DNA of 20,502 nt from Candidatus Magasanikiibacteriota bacterium (GCA_016214105.1 JACRPD010000049.1:1-20502); one strand, 5' to 3'; positions 12,755 through 20,085 are shown, counted from the stretch's first letter. Program-made: numbers and translations. Notes: generated by a model from the sequence alone, not told the origin.

Positions 12755-12775
12755 ATCATTAAAACCTGCTATAAT
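12748..12775 (+). promoter_or_regulatory. Promoter of the 220-aa gene and murJ, leaderless type
   Basis: -35 TTGCCA (12748-12753), a 16-bp spacer and -10 TATAAT (12770-12775). Ten nt separate the -10 from the ATG at 12786, predicting a leaderless or nearly leaderless mRNA. Confidence 0.65.
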
Positions 12776-12785
12776 AAAATAATCT

Positions 12786-13448
12786 ATGCGCAGAATTATT
12801 GACAATATTGAAATCAAAGACCCGCCGATTCAGGAGCTGGGCAAAAAAAAATCCTGCTTGAGAAGAAGCTGCTCAGTCGGCTGCGGTGGTGTCGTCATTT
12901 TTATTATCGCTTCACTGATTATCTTAAAATTAAGCGCTACGCCGCGGCAAAAGGAGTTAAAATCGCTGCCACCGCATTTTCCGGCAACGGTGCCTGTTTA
13001 TGACATTGGAAATTCCGACCGCGTTGCTTTCACTGATGGAAAAGAAAAAGGCAAATGGTTGGAAATTGCCGCTTACGCGCCAAAATTAATTATTGCCCCG
13101 ATCGTGATTATTATCAATGAAAAATTGTTTCCATCAACCACCGCGGATAATGAAAACCGCTTCAGCCGTTTTGTCCGCCTGCTGAAAGAACCGGTCGTTG
13201 ATCATCGCGATACTATCCAAATTGAATGGACAGAGCTGCCGGCCGAGCCGCGTTTTGTCTATAATTATTATAAAAACGAACTAGAAAAAACAGGCTTCTT
13301 GATTGATACCTCACAAAATAACGAACAAGTCAAACAGTTTTCTTTTCAAAAAGACTCGGTTGAAGGAGCGCTATTCATAGAAGACACGATGAAAAATAAA
13401 GGCACGGATTATGTTTCGTTGACAATAAATTTTCCAAGCGAATTATAA
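12786..13448 (+). CDS. Membrane-anchored hypothetical protein
   Basis: The 220-aa protein is not recognised. A charged cytoplasmic N-terminus with three Cys (24, 29, 33) leads to one membrane span (about 33-49, GCGGVVIFIIASLIILKL), then an outside domain with PPHFPATVPVYDIGNSDRVAFTDGKEKGKW and a YYKNELEKTGF segment near residue 165. A second hydrophobic patch (96-111) is probably buried in the fold. The pattern of a short anchor plus alpha/beta domain suggests an envelope protein. It starts a unit with murJ (9-nt gap), so a role linked to cell wall precursor export is possible but unproven. Confidence 0.85.
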   Translation: MRRIIDNIEIKDPPIQELGKKKSCLRRSCSVGCGGVVIFIIASLIILKLSATPRQKELKSLPPHFPATVPVYDIGNSDRVAFTDGKEKGKWLEIAAYAPKLIIAPIVIIINEKLFPSTTADNENRFSRFVRLLKEPVVDHRDTIQIEWTELPAEPRFVYNYYKNELEKTGFLIDTSQNNEQVKQFSFQKDSVEGALFIEDTMKNKGTDYVSLTINFPSEL

Positions 13449-13449
13449 T
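13419..13449 (+). promoter_or_regulatory. Possible internal promoter for murJ
   Basis: TTGACA (13419-13424) and TATAAT (13444-13449) with a long 19-bp spacer, 8 nt before the murJ ATG. It lies within the end of the preceding gene. The spacer length and AT-rich context leave it uncertain. Confidence 0.3.
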
Positions 13450-13457
13450 ATTATAAA

Positions 13458-15062
13458 ATGGGTTTCAAAAATTTCTCCGCCCAATCGCAATCAATTGTCG
13501 GCGCGGCTGTCGTCCTCGGGCTCATGTCAATGGTAAGCCGTTTAATCGGCATCTTGCGCGACCGCGTTTTCGCCAGCCAATTCGGCGCCGGCGATGTTTT
13601 GGACGCCTATTACGCGGCATTCCGCATTCCGGATTTTATTTATAATTTGATTATCGTCGGCGCTCTATCCGCTGGGTTTATTCCGGTTTTTTTGCATTTG
13701 ATAAATAAGGATAGAAAAACAGCCTGGCGCGTTACCAACAGCGTGATTAATATTCTGGGAATCTTGTTGTTAGTAATCTGCGGCCTATTTTTTATTTTCA
13801 CGCCGCAACTGACGCGCTGGCTGGCGCCGGGGTTTGACGCGGAAAAAATTAAATTGACAATCTCGCTTACCCGCATCATGTTTTTAAGCCCGATCCTGCT
13901 GGGCTTAAGCGGAATTGCCAGCAGTATTTTGCAATCATTTAAAAATTTTTTCATTTACTCGCTTACGCCGATAATGTATAACATTGGCATTATTATCGGC
14001 GCGATGTTTTTTGTTCCGATCTGGGGAATAAACGGTTTGGCCTATGGCGTAATCTTGGGCGCGTTTCTTCATTTACTTCTGCAATTGCCGACAATCTCGA
14101 AACACGGCTTCCGCTACCAACCATTAATCTTGTGGCGCGATAAACATGTCAGAGAGATTGGCAAACTAATGATTCCGCGCACTTTAGGCATTGCCATTAA
14201 CCAAATAAATTTTTTGGTAATAACTGTTATCGGCTCAACTTTAACTTCCGGCAGTATCGCGATTTTTAATCTGGCTAATAACTTGCAATATTTTCCGATT
14301 GGCATTATCGGCGTGTCATTTGCCATTGCTGCTTTCCCGGCCATGGCGCAAGCAGTCGCGGAAAACCGCAAAGCTGATGTCATCAGCGAATTATCCGCGA
14401 CAATACGGCAGATACTTTTTTTTATCATACCAATCATGATTATTTTTCTGCTTTTGCGAGCGCAAATCGTCCGCGTAGTGCTGGGGTCGGGTCAATTTAG
14501 CTGGGATGATACGATTCTCACCGCCAATACCCTTGCTTTTTTTTCTTTCTCGCTGTTCGCTCAATGCCTGATTCCTTTGCTCGCCCGCACTTTTTACGCT
14601 CTGCGTGACACCTGGACGCCATTTTTAATCGGCCTCGCCACCACCGCCGCTAACATCGTTGCCGCGATTTATTTCAAATCATCATTTGGCGTCAGCGGCC
14701 TCGCCCTTGCTTTCTCAGTATCAACAATAATCCAGCTAGCGCTAATCTGGATTTTTCTGCGCAAAAAACTTGGCACAATTCAAGAAAACAAAATTATCAT
14801 TTCTTTATATAAAATTTCCGTTGCCGCGCTGGTTATGGCCATCGTGGTGCAATTATTTAAAGCTCCGCTGTCCGGAATCGTTAACATGGAAAAATTCTGG
14901 GGCATTTTTACTCAACGCGCGATTGCCGGCTCCGTCGGTTTGCTTGTTTATTGCGGTATTTTATTCCTGCTTAAATCTGAAGAGATGATGCAACTCAACG
15001 CGAGTTTGAAAAGACGATGGTTGAGATTGTGGAATGTGGAGGGAGAGGTGAATAAAGAGTGA
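13458..15062 (+). CDS. murJ: Lipid II flippase MurJ
   Basis: The 534-aa polytopic membrane protein of the MVF/MOP superfamily has about 14 predicted spans. The N-terminal signature SMVSRLIGILRDRVFASQFGAGDVLDAYYAAFRIPDF contains the conserved Arg and Asp residues of the central cavity. The second half repeats the pattern (LAQCLIPLLARTFYALRDTWTPF), as expected for an internally duplicated fold. MurJ moves the peptidoglycan precursor lipid II across the inner membrane. Length is normal. The C-terminal end, rich in Glu and Lys, runs into a GGAGATAA repeat just after the stop codon. Confidence 0.95.
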   Translation: MGFKNFSAQSQSIVGAAVVLGLMSMVSRLIGILRDRVFASQFGAGDVLDAYYAAFRIPDFIYNLIIVGALSAGFIPVFLHLINKDRKTAWRVTNSVINILGILLLVICGLFFIFTPQLTRWLAPGFDAEKIKLTISLTRIMFLSPILLGLSGIASSILQSFKNFFIYSLTPIMYNIGIIIGAMFFVPIWGINGLAYGVILGAFLHLLLQLPTISKHGFRYQPLILWRDKHVREIGKLMIPRTLGIAINQINFLVITVIGSTLTSGSIAIFNLANNLQYFPIGIIGVSFAIAAFPAMAQAVAENRKADVISELSATIRQILFFIIPIMIIFLLLRAQIVRVVLGSGQFSWDDTILTANTLAFFSFSLFAQCLIPLLARTFYALRDTWTPFLIGLATTAANIVAAIYFKSSFGVSGLALAFSVSTIIQLALIWIFLRKKLGTIQENKIIISLYKISVAALVMAIVVQLFKAPLSGIVNMEKFWGIFTQRAIAGSVGLLVYCGILFLLKSEEMMQLNASLKRRWLRLWNVEGEVNKE

Positions 15063-15129
15063 AGATTGGAGATGAGAGATAAATGGAGATAAATAGAGAT
15101 AAGAGATATTGGAGATAAACGGAGATAAT
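15062..15129. repeat. GGAGATAA word repeat after murJ
   Basis: Seven or so degenerate copies of (T)GGAGATAA / AGAGATAA run from the murJ stop to the terminator. On the other strand it is a polypyrimidine TTTATCTCC array. It is of the same style as other short-word arrays at gene borders in this window. Confidence 0.7.
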
Positions 15130-15132
15130 AAA

Positions 15133-15169
15133 AAAAAACCGTCTCGGGTTTAACGAAGGACGGTTTTTT
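15133..15169. terminator. Bidirectional intrinsic terminator between murJ and the pentapeptide gene
   Basis: An 11-bp stem AAAAAACCGTC (15133-15143) / GACGGTTTTTT (15159-15169), loop 15 nt. A T-tract follows on the plus strand and an even longer one on the minus strand. It serves murJ and the convergent pentapeptide gene. Confidence 0.85.
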
Positions 15170-15213
15170 GTTTTCCTCAAGCGACATGATGAATACCGCG
15201 TGGGGATTGGGGG

Positions 15214-15239
15214 GCGGTCAGAGGCGGGATACTGACCGC
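15214..15239 (-). other. 8-bp hairpin downstream of the pentapeptide gene
   Basis: GCGGTCAG (15214-15221) pairs with CTGACCGC (15232-15239). It has no U-tract on either strand. It probably caps the 3' untranslated part of the pentapeptide mRNA. Confidence 0.45.
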
Positions 15240-15269
15240 TGAAGGAACAGACGATGCGGGTGGTTGTGA

Positions 15270-15659
15270 CTACTCCTGGGTGTGGGCGGGTACCTTGTAC
15301 CCGGCCGCGACCGCGTCCGCGAACCGGCCCGGGTCCATGAAGGCGTGCTCGAGGTTCCGCGTGGTCGCGAGCTGCGCCGCGGTGACCTCCGCCCCCTGAA
15401 GGGTGACACTCCTCATGTTGGCCCCCGAGATGTCCGTATTCACGAAATGTGTGTCACTAAGATCGGAACCCGTGAAGTCAACACACTGCAAATTAGACCC
15501 ATTGAGGAATGCACCACGAAGAGTGATGCCAATGAAGATTGCCCCCGCCAAGACACAACCCATGAGGTCAGTTTCGAGGGGGCTATCACCCTGCAGTTTG
15601 ACACCCGAGAAGTCTCGTTCGCCACGTTGGTAACGCTGTATGAGCTCGTCCTGGAGCAT
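15270..15659 (-). CDS. Pentapeptide-repeat protein
   Basis: The 129-aa protein starts MLQDELIQRYQRGERDFSG, a classic opening of small pentapeptide-repeat proteins. About ten A(D/N)LXX-like units follow (FSGVK, LQGDS, LMGCV, LAGAI, FIGIT, LRGAF, LNGSN, LQCVD, FTGSD, LSDTH, FVNTD, ISGAN), forming a right-handed beta-helix, and the end is TAAQLATTRNLEHAFMDP. Function is unknown. The ATG at 15659 is chosen because GGGAGG lies 5 nt upstream and because the promoter at 15762-15790 excludes the start at 15773. An ATG at 15728 is possible. The C-terminal third (15290-15420) is strikingly GC-rich, unlike its neighbours, hinting at transfer. Confidence 0.82.
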   Translation of the reverse strand: MLQDELIQRYQRGERDFSGVKLQGDSPLETDLMGCVLAGAIFIGITLRGAFLNGSNLQCVDFTGSDLSDTHFVNTDISGANMRSVTLQGAEVTAAQLATTRNLEHAFMDPGRFADAVAAGYKVPAHTQE

Positions 15660-15761
15660 CTCATCCTCCCAAATGCGGCAGTCCTCTGCCGCTCTACCAA
15701 GGTAGCACGCCAAGCCAAACACTGGCATGGCGAATGAAACCCATATAAAGAACAATATATT

Positions 15762-15790
15762 ATTGTAGCACATTTTCCCATCCTTGTCAA
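15762..15790 (-). promoter_or_regulatory. Promoter of the pentapeptide gene
   Basis: On the minus strand, a perfect -35 TTGACA (15785-15790), a 17-bp spacer and -10 TACAAT (15762-15767). The predicted start of transcription is near 15755, leaving a leader of about 95 nt to the SD-bearing ATG at 15659. Confidence 0.7.
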
Positions 15791-15813
15791 GACCACCATC
15801 GGCGTGATAAAAT
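15784..15813 (+). promoter_or_regulatory. Promoter of lepA, leaderless type
   Basis: -35 TTGTCA (15784-15789), an 18-bp spacer and -10 TAAAAT (15808-15813), 9 nt before the ATG at 15823. Its -35 overlaps the -35 of the divergent pentapeptide promoter by 5 bp. Confidence 0.55.
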
Positions 15814-15822
15814 AACGCAGCT

Positions 15823-17718
15823 ATGAATATACGCAACTTCTGTATTATCGCTCACATTGATCACGGCAAGTCCACTCTTGCAGACCGGTTTTTGGAATTG
15901 ACCGGCACGGTGGAAAAACGCAAGATGAGAGCGCAAATGCTGGATAGCATGGAGTTGGAGCAGGAGCGCGGGATAACGATTAAGTTGACGCCGGTGAGAA
16001 TGGTGTATCGACCACAGACTACTGGCTACAGACTACAGCACAACGACGCGACCGTAGACTGTAGTCCGTCGACCGTAGTCCTCAACCTGATTGATACTCC
16101 CGGTCATGTGGATTTTAACTATGAAGTGTCTCGTTCTCTTGCCGCGGTTGAAGGCGCGATTTTACTTGTTGACGCCAACCAAGGCGTGCAAGCGCAGACC
16201 ATTGGCAATTTGTATTTGGCGCTTGAACAAAATTTAACCATCATTCCGGTTCTGAACAAGATTGACATGCCAATCGCGGAAATAGAAAAAACCAAAACCG
16301 AAATTATCCACCTGCTGGGTTGTAAAGAAGAAGAAATTTTAATGTGTTCGGCAAAAACCGGACAAGGAGTGGAAGAAGTGTTGCGAGCGGTGATTGAGCG
16401 CGTCCCGCCACCAGCTCCGGATTCCCCTCTCCTTGTAGGAGAGGGGGCAGGGGTGAGGTCTTCACTTCGCGCTCTTATCTTTGACTCCACCTATGACGAC
16501 TATCGCGGCGTGGTGGCCGCGGTCAGAGTTGTTTCCGGAGAAATAAGAGGGCCCTTCGGCTCGGCTCAGGGTGGACAAAAAATAAAATTTATGCGCACTG
16601 GCGCGATCGCCGAAGCGCTGGAAGTCGGCCACTACGCGCCGGAATTCAAGGCTGATCCAATAATCGCCAGCGGACAAATCGGTTATGTTGTCACCGGCTT
16701 AAAAGAGCTAAAAGATGTCCGTGTTGGCGATACTATCACTTTGGCAAATTCCCCCGCCAGCGAACCATTGCCCGGGTACAAAGAAATCAAACCAATGGTG
16801 TTTGCCGGAATTTTCCCGCAAGAAGGCGATGATTATAATTCACTCCGCGATGCCGTGGATAGATTAAAATTAAGCGACGCTTCCCTATTCTACGAACCTG
16901 AACATTCCCAAGCCATGGGTTTTGGCTTTCGCTGTGGCTTTTTGGGCATGTTGCATCTGGATATTTTTCAAGAACGGCTTAAACGCGAATTTAGTTTACA
17001 TGTTGTCGTAACCGTGCCGAGCGTGGCTTACAAAGTTTTAAAAACCGATGGCAAAGAAATTATCGCTAAAAGCCCGCAAGACATGCCGGAACCGAATTAT
17101 ATCGCTGAAATTGAAGAACCGTGGATGAGCGTTGATGTGATTACTCCGCAGGATTATATCGGCAATGTAATGGGCATGATCACCGAACGCAAAGGGCGAT
17201 ATTTAAACACCGAGTATTTAAGCGCCGGCGCGGGCCAACGCGCCATGTTGCATTATGAACTGCCTTTGGCCTCGCTTATCACGGATTTTTATGATAAACT
17301 AAAAACCGTAACCAGCGGCTACGCGTCGTTGAATTACGAATTCAAACGCTATGAAAAAACCGACGTGATTAAGCTGGATATTTTAGTAGCCGAAGAAAAA
17401 GTTGAATCGCTCGCGACTTTGGTCTGGCGCGATTCGGCTTTCAAAGTCGGCAAACAAATTGTCAATTCATTAAAAGACACTTTGCCAAAACAACAATTCG
17501 TGGTGAAAATTCAAGCCGCCATCGGCGGAAAAATTGTCGCGGCGGAACGGCTGTCCGCCTTGCGCAAAGATGTTACCGCCAAACTTTACGGCGGCGACGT
17601 GACGCGCAAAAACAAACTGCTGGAAAAACAAAAAAAGGGCAAGAAAAAAATGCTGGCGATGGGAAAGGGGAAAGTGGAAATCCCGACCGAAGCGTATCTT
17701 GCTGTACTTAAAAGATGA
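15823..17718 (+). CDS. lepA: Elongation factor 4 (LepA)
   Basis: The 631-aa protein is a ribosome-bound GTPase. It shows AHIDHGKST (G1, 10-18), RGITIK (G2), DTPGH (G3, 91-95) and NKID (G4), the LepA-specific FRCGFLGMLHLDIFQERL segment and the C-terminal domain with KLYGGDVTRKNKLLEKQKKGKKKM. LepA acts on the elongating or initiating ribosome. It is about 30 aa longer than usual because of three in-frame inserts: residues about 64-86 (between VY and LNLIDTPGH), about 201-214 (after VPPPAP) and 243-251 (between GEIR and QKIKF). Each is encoded by a palindromic or repeat-like stretch. All lie in the G domain or domain II surface loops, and all catalytic motifs are intact. Confidence 0.96.
   Translation: MNIRNFCIIAHIDHGKSTLADRFLELTGTVEKRKMRAQMLDSMELEQERGITIKLTPVRMVYRPQTTGYRLQHNDATVDCSPSTVVLNLIDTPGHVDFNYEVSRSLAAVEGAILLVDANQGVQAQTIGNLYLALEQNLTIIPVLNKIDMPIAEIEKTKTEIIHLLGCKEEEILMCSAKTGQGVEEVLRAVIERVPPPAPDSPLLVGEGAGVRSSLRALIFDSTYDDYRGVVAAVRVVSGEIRGPFGSAQGGQKIKFMRTGAIAEALEVGHYAPEFKADPIIASGQIGYVVTGLKELKDVRVGDTITLANSPASEPLPGYKEIKPMVFAGIFPQEGDDYNSLRDAVDRLKLSDASLFYEPEHSQAMGFGFRCGFLGMLHLDIFQERLKREFSLHVVVTVPSVAYKVLKTDGKEIIAKSPQDMPEPNYIAEIEEPWMSVDVITPQDYIGNVMGMITERKGRYLNTEYLSAGAGQRAMLHYELPLASLITDFYDKLKTVTSGYASLNYEFKRYEKTDVIKLDILVAEEKVESLATLVWRDSAFKVGKQIVNSLKDTLPKQQFVVKIQAAIGGKIVAAERLSALRKDVTAKLYGGDVTRKNKLLEKQKKGKKKMLAMGKGKVEIPTEAYLAVLKR
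16012..16080 (+). repeat. Repeat insert 1 inside lepA
   Basis: It contains direct repeats CAGACTAC (16015-16022, 16029-16036) and GACCGTAG (16050-16057, 16071-16078), plus an inverted pair GACTACAG (16031-16038) / CTGTAGTC (16059-16066). It encodes about 14 residues more than other LepA proteins have between switch II and the preceding strand. Confidence 0.7.
16424..16458 (+). repeat. Repeat insert 2 inside lepA (CCCCTCTCCT palindrome)
   Basis: A perfect 10-bp stem CCCCTCTCCT (16424-16433) / AGGAGAGGGG (16437-16446) with loop TGT, then GCAGGGGTGAGG. It is read in frame as SPLLVGEGAGVR. The same family lies between genes at 11208-11235 and 11316-11339. Confidence 0.85.
16552..16571 (+). repeat. 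Repeat insert 3 inside lepA (CCCTTCGGCT...CAGGG)
   Basis: A 20-bp element beginning CCCTTCGGCTC and ending GCTCAGGG, with complementary CCCT/AGGG ends. Read in frame it gives PFGSAQG between GEIR and GQKIKF. Elements of this type are known to me as dispersed intergenic repeats in several bacterial groups; no second copy is in this window. Confidence 0.65.
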
Positions 17719-17798
17719 TTGTTAAATTATTAAATCGTTAAACGATAAATTGTTATCGATTCATAATTCATAATTCTTAATTCAGCAATCGCAATCTT
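17719..17798. repeat. AT-rich word repeats after lepA
   Basis: A TTGTTAAATTATTAAATCG run, a small palindrome around ATCGTTAAACGAT, then TTCATAATTCATAATTC. It combines two word families also found at 583-619 and 9232-9264. It may carry the promoter of the small membrane genes (CATAAT boxes), but this cannot be told from the repeat. Confidence 0.55.
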
Positions 17799-17897
17799 AT
17801 GTGGGGAAATAAAAAATTCAAAACTCTGTGGACAATCATAACTATTCTGGGTGTGCTGGCGATGATTTTCTTTACCATCCTGCCGGCATTCCAATAA
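17799..17897 (+). CDS. 32-aa single-span membrane peptide
   Basis: This small ORF reads MWGNKKFKTLWTIITILGV and continues hydrophobic to ILPAFQ, then TAA. A Lys-rich cytoplasmic start and one membrane helix (about residues 11-30) are clear. It ends one base before the ATG of the next membrane gene, so translational coupling is likely. No SD is visible. Position, charge pattern and a closing Pro suggest a real gene. A function is unknown; a small subunit or regulator for the following membrane protein is possible. Confidence 0.6.
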   Translation: MWGNKKFKTLWTIITILGVLAMIFFTILPAFQ

Positions 17898-17898
17898 T

Positions 17899-18318
17899 AT
17901 GATTTTCTCAATGAAACATCCGTCGTTCTCTCCGCATCATCATTATCAATTCACAGTGGTTTTGCTGTTCGTCTTTTCTGTTTTCCTCTTCGTCCCATAT
18001 TATTTTGTGATGGAAGAATTCAAACTTGATATGCAAGAATGGCAGTGGTATTTTTTTCTGCCGATGATGCTGTTTTACAGCATTTATTGTTTAAAAGAAC
18101 GCGGCAAAATTCTGCCGGAGGAACGAATTGAGCCTCTCAAACGCCCAATCGCCCACTGGATTTTGCTGGGTATTACTACGCTCGCTTACCAATTACAGCC
18201 GCAGGAAAACCAGTTGGAAAAATTAGCCGCGCTTAATCTTGCCTTCATAATTTTCTCAATCTTTTTGGCTGATTCGTATTGGGATTTTAGGAATTTCAAA
18301 AAGTGGTATCAGAAATAG
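17899..18318 (+). CDS. Four-span integral membrane protein, unknown
   Basis: The 139-aa protein has four likely membrane helices at about residues 16-38, 48-65, 86-102 and 108-126. A short His-rich N-terminus (PSFSPHHHYQF) and a KERGKILPEERIEPLKRP loop with alternating charges lie between helices 2 and 3. No known family is recognised. It lies between the 32-aa peptide (1-nt gap) and recJ (18-nt gap), all in one direction. An alternative start at the Met in SMKHPSF (codon 5) is equally possible. It is probably a lineage-specific envelope protein. Confidence 0.8.
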   Translation: MIFSMKHPSFSPHHHYQFTVVLLFVFSVFLFVPYYFVMEEFKLDMQEWQWYFFLPMMLFYSIYCLKERGKILPEERIEPLKRPIAHWILLGITTLAYQLQPQENQLEKLAALNLAFIIFSIFLADSYWDFRNFKKWYQK

Positions 18319-18336
18319 ATAGAATATAAACTTTGT

Positions 18337-20085
18337 ATGCAAAAAACTTGGCGGATACTTGATCCCGCCCCTGAATCATTCCTAACTGAACATCCGGAAC
18401 TGCCACCGACGGTGGCTAATTTGTTGTATCACCGCCGCATAATCACGCCGGAAAAAATTGATGAATTTTTAAACCCAGATTACTCGCAGGACATTTTTGA
18501 TCCGTATCTTTTCCGCGATATGGAGAAAGCTGTGGAACGGATTTTTAAGGCGATAGAAAATAAAGAAAAAATCATTATCCACGGCGATTATGACGCTGAC
18601 GGCGTTTCCGCTTCAGTAATTCTTGTTTCAACCCTCAAAGCGCTCGGAGCGGAAAACATAGATGTCTTCCTCCCCCACCGCGAAATTGACGGCTACGGTC
18701 TGAACAAATATACTGTTCAAACATTGGCCCAACAAAAAGCCAACCTGATTATCACTTGCGACTGCGGTGTAAGCAATTGTGAAGAGGTGGAAATCGCGAA
18801 TCAAAATAACATTGACGTGATAATCACCGACCACCACGGCATTCCGAAAAAACTCCCGCCGGCTTTTGCGATTATTCATCCCCTGCTCCCGGGCGAAACT
18901 TATCCGGACAAAGGCCTGTGCGGCGGCGGAGTTGCTTTCAAACTGGCGCAGGCGCTTTTGAAAAAACGCCAACCCGAAAATAAAAATGGTTGGGAAAAAT
19001 GGCTGTTAGATTTGGTCGCGATTGCGAGCGTGGCGGATATGGTTCCCCTTCTCGGCGAAAGCCGGACACTGACTAAATACGGCCTTGTCGTTCTTAATAA
19101 AACCAGACGAATCGGTTTGCAAAAATTATTATTAGAAGCGCGGCTGACGCAAGAAGATGGAAGTAAAAAACGAGAGTTGGATACTTACAACATTGGTTTT
19201 CATATCGCTCCGCGCTTAAACGCCGCCGGCAGAATGAATCACGCTAATACCGCTTACAATTTACTCATCACCGAAGATCCGATTGAGGCGACTGATCTGG
19301 CGTATCAATTAAACCAAAGCAACACGGAACGGCAAAAATCAACCGAGGAATTGGTTAAAAAAGCGGTCGAACAAGTTGAAGCCGGACAAAAAGACGCGCC
19401 GGTGCTGTTTGTAATCGGCGAAGGCTGGCCAACCGGCATCATCGGTTTGATCGCGGGAAAAATTAAAGACAAATACTATAAACCGACATTAGTGATGAGC
19501 AAACACGAAAACGAAATCGTCGGCTCCGGACGTAGCGTAGAAGGATTCAGTCTGATTGGCAATTTGCAAGAAATGCCGGAGACGTTTGCTAAATTCGGCG
19601 GACACCCGATGGCCTGCGGTTTTACTCTGCGGGACAAAGACGCGCTGGATGAATTAAAAACAAAACTAACAGAAAAATTTCTCGCTAAAACGGCTGGCAT
19701 GGATATGGTCCCCTCTATTCCAGTTGACGCTAAAGTGAGTTTGGATGACGTGAGTTGGGAACTCTATGATCTGTTAAGCAAGTTTGAACCATTCGGACAA
19801 GGAAATGAAAAACCAAAATATCTCGCGGAAAATTTAACAATTTATTCGTTGGAACCGGTGGGGCAGGAAGGCAAACATTTACGAATCATGATAAAAACTC
19901 CAACCGGTAAAATCCGCAAAACTATCGGCTGGTCGTTGTGCAACGGCAATGGAAACGGGACGAATTGGTGTAAAAAATTAAAACCCGGAGATAAAATTGA
20001 CCTTGTGTTTGAGATTGGCATTAACGAATGGAATGGAAACAGGGAGTTGCAACTAACAATAGTTGACCTAAAACAATCTATATGA
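18337..20085 (+). CDS. recJ: Single-stranded-DNA exonuclease RecJ
   Basis: The 582-aa protein has the DHH-family metal motifs HGDYDADG (82-89), TCDCG (140-144) and TDHHG (164-168), followed by the LCGGGVAFKLAQAL segment, the DHHA1 domain with GRSVEGFSLIGNL and FGGHPMACGFTL, and a C-terminal OB-like domain (FEPFGQGNEKPKYL). RecJ degrades single-stranded DNA 5' to 3' in the RecFOR pathway and in mismatch and base excision repair, so it belongs functionally with recR in this window. A short Gly-Asn-rich stretch (CNGNGNGTNWC) replaces a usually shorter loop near residue 535. It overlaps the downstream RNase H gene by ATGA. Confidence 0.96.
   Translation: MQKTWRILDPAPESFLTEHPELPPTVANLLYHRRIITPEKIDEFLNPDYSQDIFDPYLFRDMEKAVERIFKAIENKEKIIIHGDYDADGVSASVILVSTLKALGAENIDVFLPHREIDGYGLNKYTVQTLAQQKANLIITCDCGVSNCEEVEIANQNNIDVIITDHHGIPKKLPPAFAIIHPLLPGETYPDKGLCGGGVAFKLAQALLKKRQPENKNGWEKWLLDLVAIASVADMVPLLGESRTLTKYGLVVLNKTRRIGLQKLLLEARLTQEDGSKKRELDTYNIGFHIAPRLNAAGRMNHANTAYNLLITEDPIEATDLAYQLNQSNTERQKSTEELVKKAVEQVEAGQKDAPVLFVIGEGWPTGIIGLIAGKIKDKYYKPTLVMSKHENEIVGSGRSVEGFSLIGNLQEMPETFAKFGGHPMACGFTLRDKDALDELKTKLTEKFLAKTAGMDMVPSIPVDAKVSLDDVSWELYDLLSKFEPFGQGNEKPKYLAENLTIYSLEPVGQEGKHLRIMIKTPTGKIRKTIGWSLCNGNGNGTNWCKKLKPGDKIDLVFEIGINEWNGNRELQLTIVDLKQSI

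Noticed and set aside
15660..15836. Longer pentapeptide protein with an N-terminal hydrophobic segment
   Set aside because: It would start inside lepA or inside the promoter. The SD and the classic MLQDEL opening favour 15659.
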